Below the pieces are notes generated by a model. It made no database searches and was not told where the DNA came from. It saw only the letters and a list, made by a program, of their open reading frames with translations. Shown here piece after piece: positions 6,752 to 7,263 of a stretch of DNA of 7,263 nucleotides. A program made the translations under genes and the position numbers. Position 1 is the stretch's first letter; the number at the start of each line of letters is the position of its first letter. Source of the DNA: Candidatus Cloacimonadota bacterium (GTDB taxonomy: Bacteria > Cloacimonadota > Cloacimonadia > Cloacimonadales > JAJBBL01); contig JAJBBL010000224.1 of the NCBI GenBank assembly GCA_020532365.1, forward strand, positions 1 to 7,263, written 5' to 3'.

Positions 6752-6801
6752 AGTATCCATTACCCCTTTTTTACTTCACAACCCTGAATTGCCTGCCTGC
6801 T
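6752..6801. repeat. Direct repeat, copy 1 (50 bp)
   Basis: Matches copy 2 at 7134-7183 without gaps at an offset of 382 bases, with six mismatches in 50. The best-kept core is AACCCTGAATTGCCTGCC near the end of the unit. Similarity fades upstream of 6752, although the preceding ten bases still match at about six positions. Confidence 0.85.
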
Positions 6802-6881
6802 ACACTCCTCCCTTTTCTTTGTTTGTTAGGTTATCCATAAACTCCAGGTACTAATCGTTTTGATCAAATTGTTCGATTTTT

Positions 6882-6907
6882 CGTAGGGGAGAGGGTTCTG
6901 CCCCTCC
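6882..6907 (+). repeat. REP-like palindrome A with 5' CGTAGGGG head
   Basis: The head CGTAGGGG is shared with elements B and C. It runs into an imperfect stem, GGAG-(A)-GGG with CCC-CTCC, loop TTCTG. A GTAG tetranucleotide at the foot of a short hairpin is the known layout of REP elements mobilised by RAYT (IS200-like tyrosine) transposases. A differs more in sequence from B and C than they differ from each other. Confidence 0.65.
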
Positions 6908-7057
6908 AGTTTTCTCTTTGATTGGCTAATTTACTGGTATTCGCTATGCGTAAACTTATCTCAGCCAAACTACCCATCCTTAATTCTTTTTTTCTTTTCT
7001 TTGGTGTGTTTAATTTAACGTTAACTGTATGTGTTCCTATGATTTATCGATTTTTTT

Positions 7058-7081
7058 CGTAGGGGTAGGGCTTGCTCTACC
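7058..7081 (+). repeat. REP-like palindrome B with 5' CGTAGGGG head
   Basis: After the shared head, GGTAGGG and CTCTACC pair around the loop CTTG, with one G-U pair. It lies in the same orientation as A and inverted with respect to C. Its sequence equals that of C at 22 of 24 positions, and the two differing positions (7066 and 7079) pair with each other. Confidence 0.75.
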
Positions 7082-7133
7082 AGCCAGATCTTTTTCATTA
7101 GGTTTTCACACTATTATTAGGAACCTGAATTGT

Positions 7134-7183
7134 AGTGTCCATTATCCCTTTTTTTCTCCCCAACCCTGAATTGCCTGCCCGCT
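7134..7183. repeat. Direct repeat, copy 2 (50 bp)
   Basis: Second copy of the unit at 6752-6801, same orientation, 44 of 50 positions identical. A short related piece, AACCTGAATTG, lies just upstream at 7122-7132, so the AACC(C)TGAATTG core occurs three times in the region. Confidence 0.85.
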
Positions 7184-7218
7184 CTCTTACGTGTCGTATT
7201 GACTTCTTGATGATCTCG

Positions 7219-7242
7219 GGAAGAGCAAGCCCTTCCCCTACG
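7219..7242 (-). repeat. REP-like palindrome C, inverted copy of B
   Basis: On the minus strand the head CGTAGGGG is followed by a stem GGAAGGG/CTCTTCC around CTTG, extended by one further G-C pair to 7218. B and C face each other 137 bases apart, the arrangement typical of paired REPs (BIME-like) and also compatible with ends of a small MITE-like unit. No transposase gene is in the window. Confidence 0.75.
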
Positions 7243-7263
7243 AAATCCACCTTATAAACAGAG

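Larger units (their letters stand above)
6512..7263. other. Non-coding region upstream of the operon
   Basis: About 750 bases without a supportable gene. The half next to rimP holds the candidate promoter, the dyad and two hairpins. The outer half holds three GTAG-headed palindromes, a 50-bp direct repeat in two copies, several pyrimidine-rich tracts on the plus strand (for example around 6981-7002) and a 10-bp palindrome TTAACGTTAA at 7015-7024. I found no tRNA, other RNA gene or transposase fragment in it. The gene beyond the right edge is unknown. Confidence 0.75.

Noticed and set aside
6752..7242. CRISPR array
   Set aside because: Repeats are few, irregularly spaced, in both orientations and of two unrelated kinds; there are no regular spacers or cas genes.
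6512..7263. tRNA or other stable RNA gene upstream of rimP (as metY in E. coli)
   Set aside because: I found no acceptor/T-arm combination on either strand; GGTAGAGC-like strings belong to the palindromic repeats.

Overview
The window carries a bacterial transcription/translation operon of the nusA-infB type. All seven complete genes and one partial gene lie on the minus strand, so the operon reads from right to left. In transcription order they are rimP, nusA, ylxR, ylxQ, infB, rbfA, nrnA and the first 79 codons of truB, which runs off the left edge. Gaps are very small or negative: 3 nt, 1-nt overlap, 14-nt overlap, 20 nt, 38 nt, 1-nt overlap and 4-nt overlap. They therefore look like one transcript with several translationally coupled junctions.

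The host is a bacterium with AT-rich DNA, Shine-Dalgarno (GGAGG-type) initiation and some TTG and GTG starts. The order rimP-nusA-ylxR-ylxQ-infB-rbfA resembles Firmicutes and several deep or candidate phyla. Three features do not match the Bacillus arrangement: no ylxP between infB and rbfA, an nrnA gene between rbfA and truB, and a 410-residue NusA with one C-terminal helix-hairpin-helix unit. I cannot name the phylum with confidence.

The genes fit together functionally. NusA handles pausing, termination and antitermination. YlxR and YlxQ are small RNA-binding proteins. IF2 places initiator tRNA on the ribosome. RimP and RbfA mature the 30S subunit. NrnA degrades very short RNAs and pAp. TruB makes pseudouridine 55 in tRNA.

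About 750 bases at the right (6512-7263) hold no gene. Next to rimP there is a leader with a plausible promoter (near 6684-6711), a dyad over its -35 box, and a perfect 10-bp stem just before the rimP start. Further out is a cluster of small repeats: three GTAG-headed palindromes of REP type, two of which differ by one compensatory base-pair change, and a 50-bp direct repeat present twice. This repeat cluster is the only part not explained by ordinary core genes. I see no defence system, CRISPR array, transposase or other new multi-gene system.
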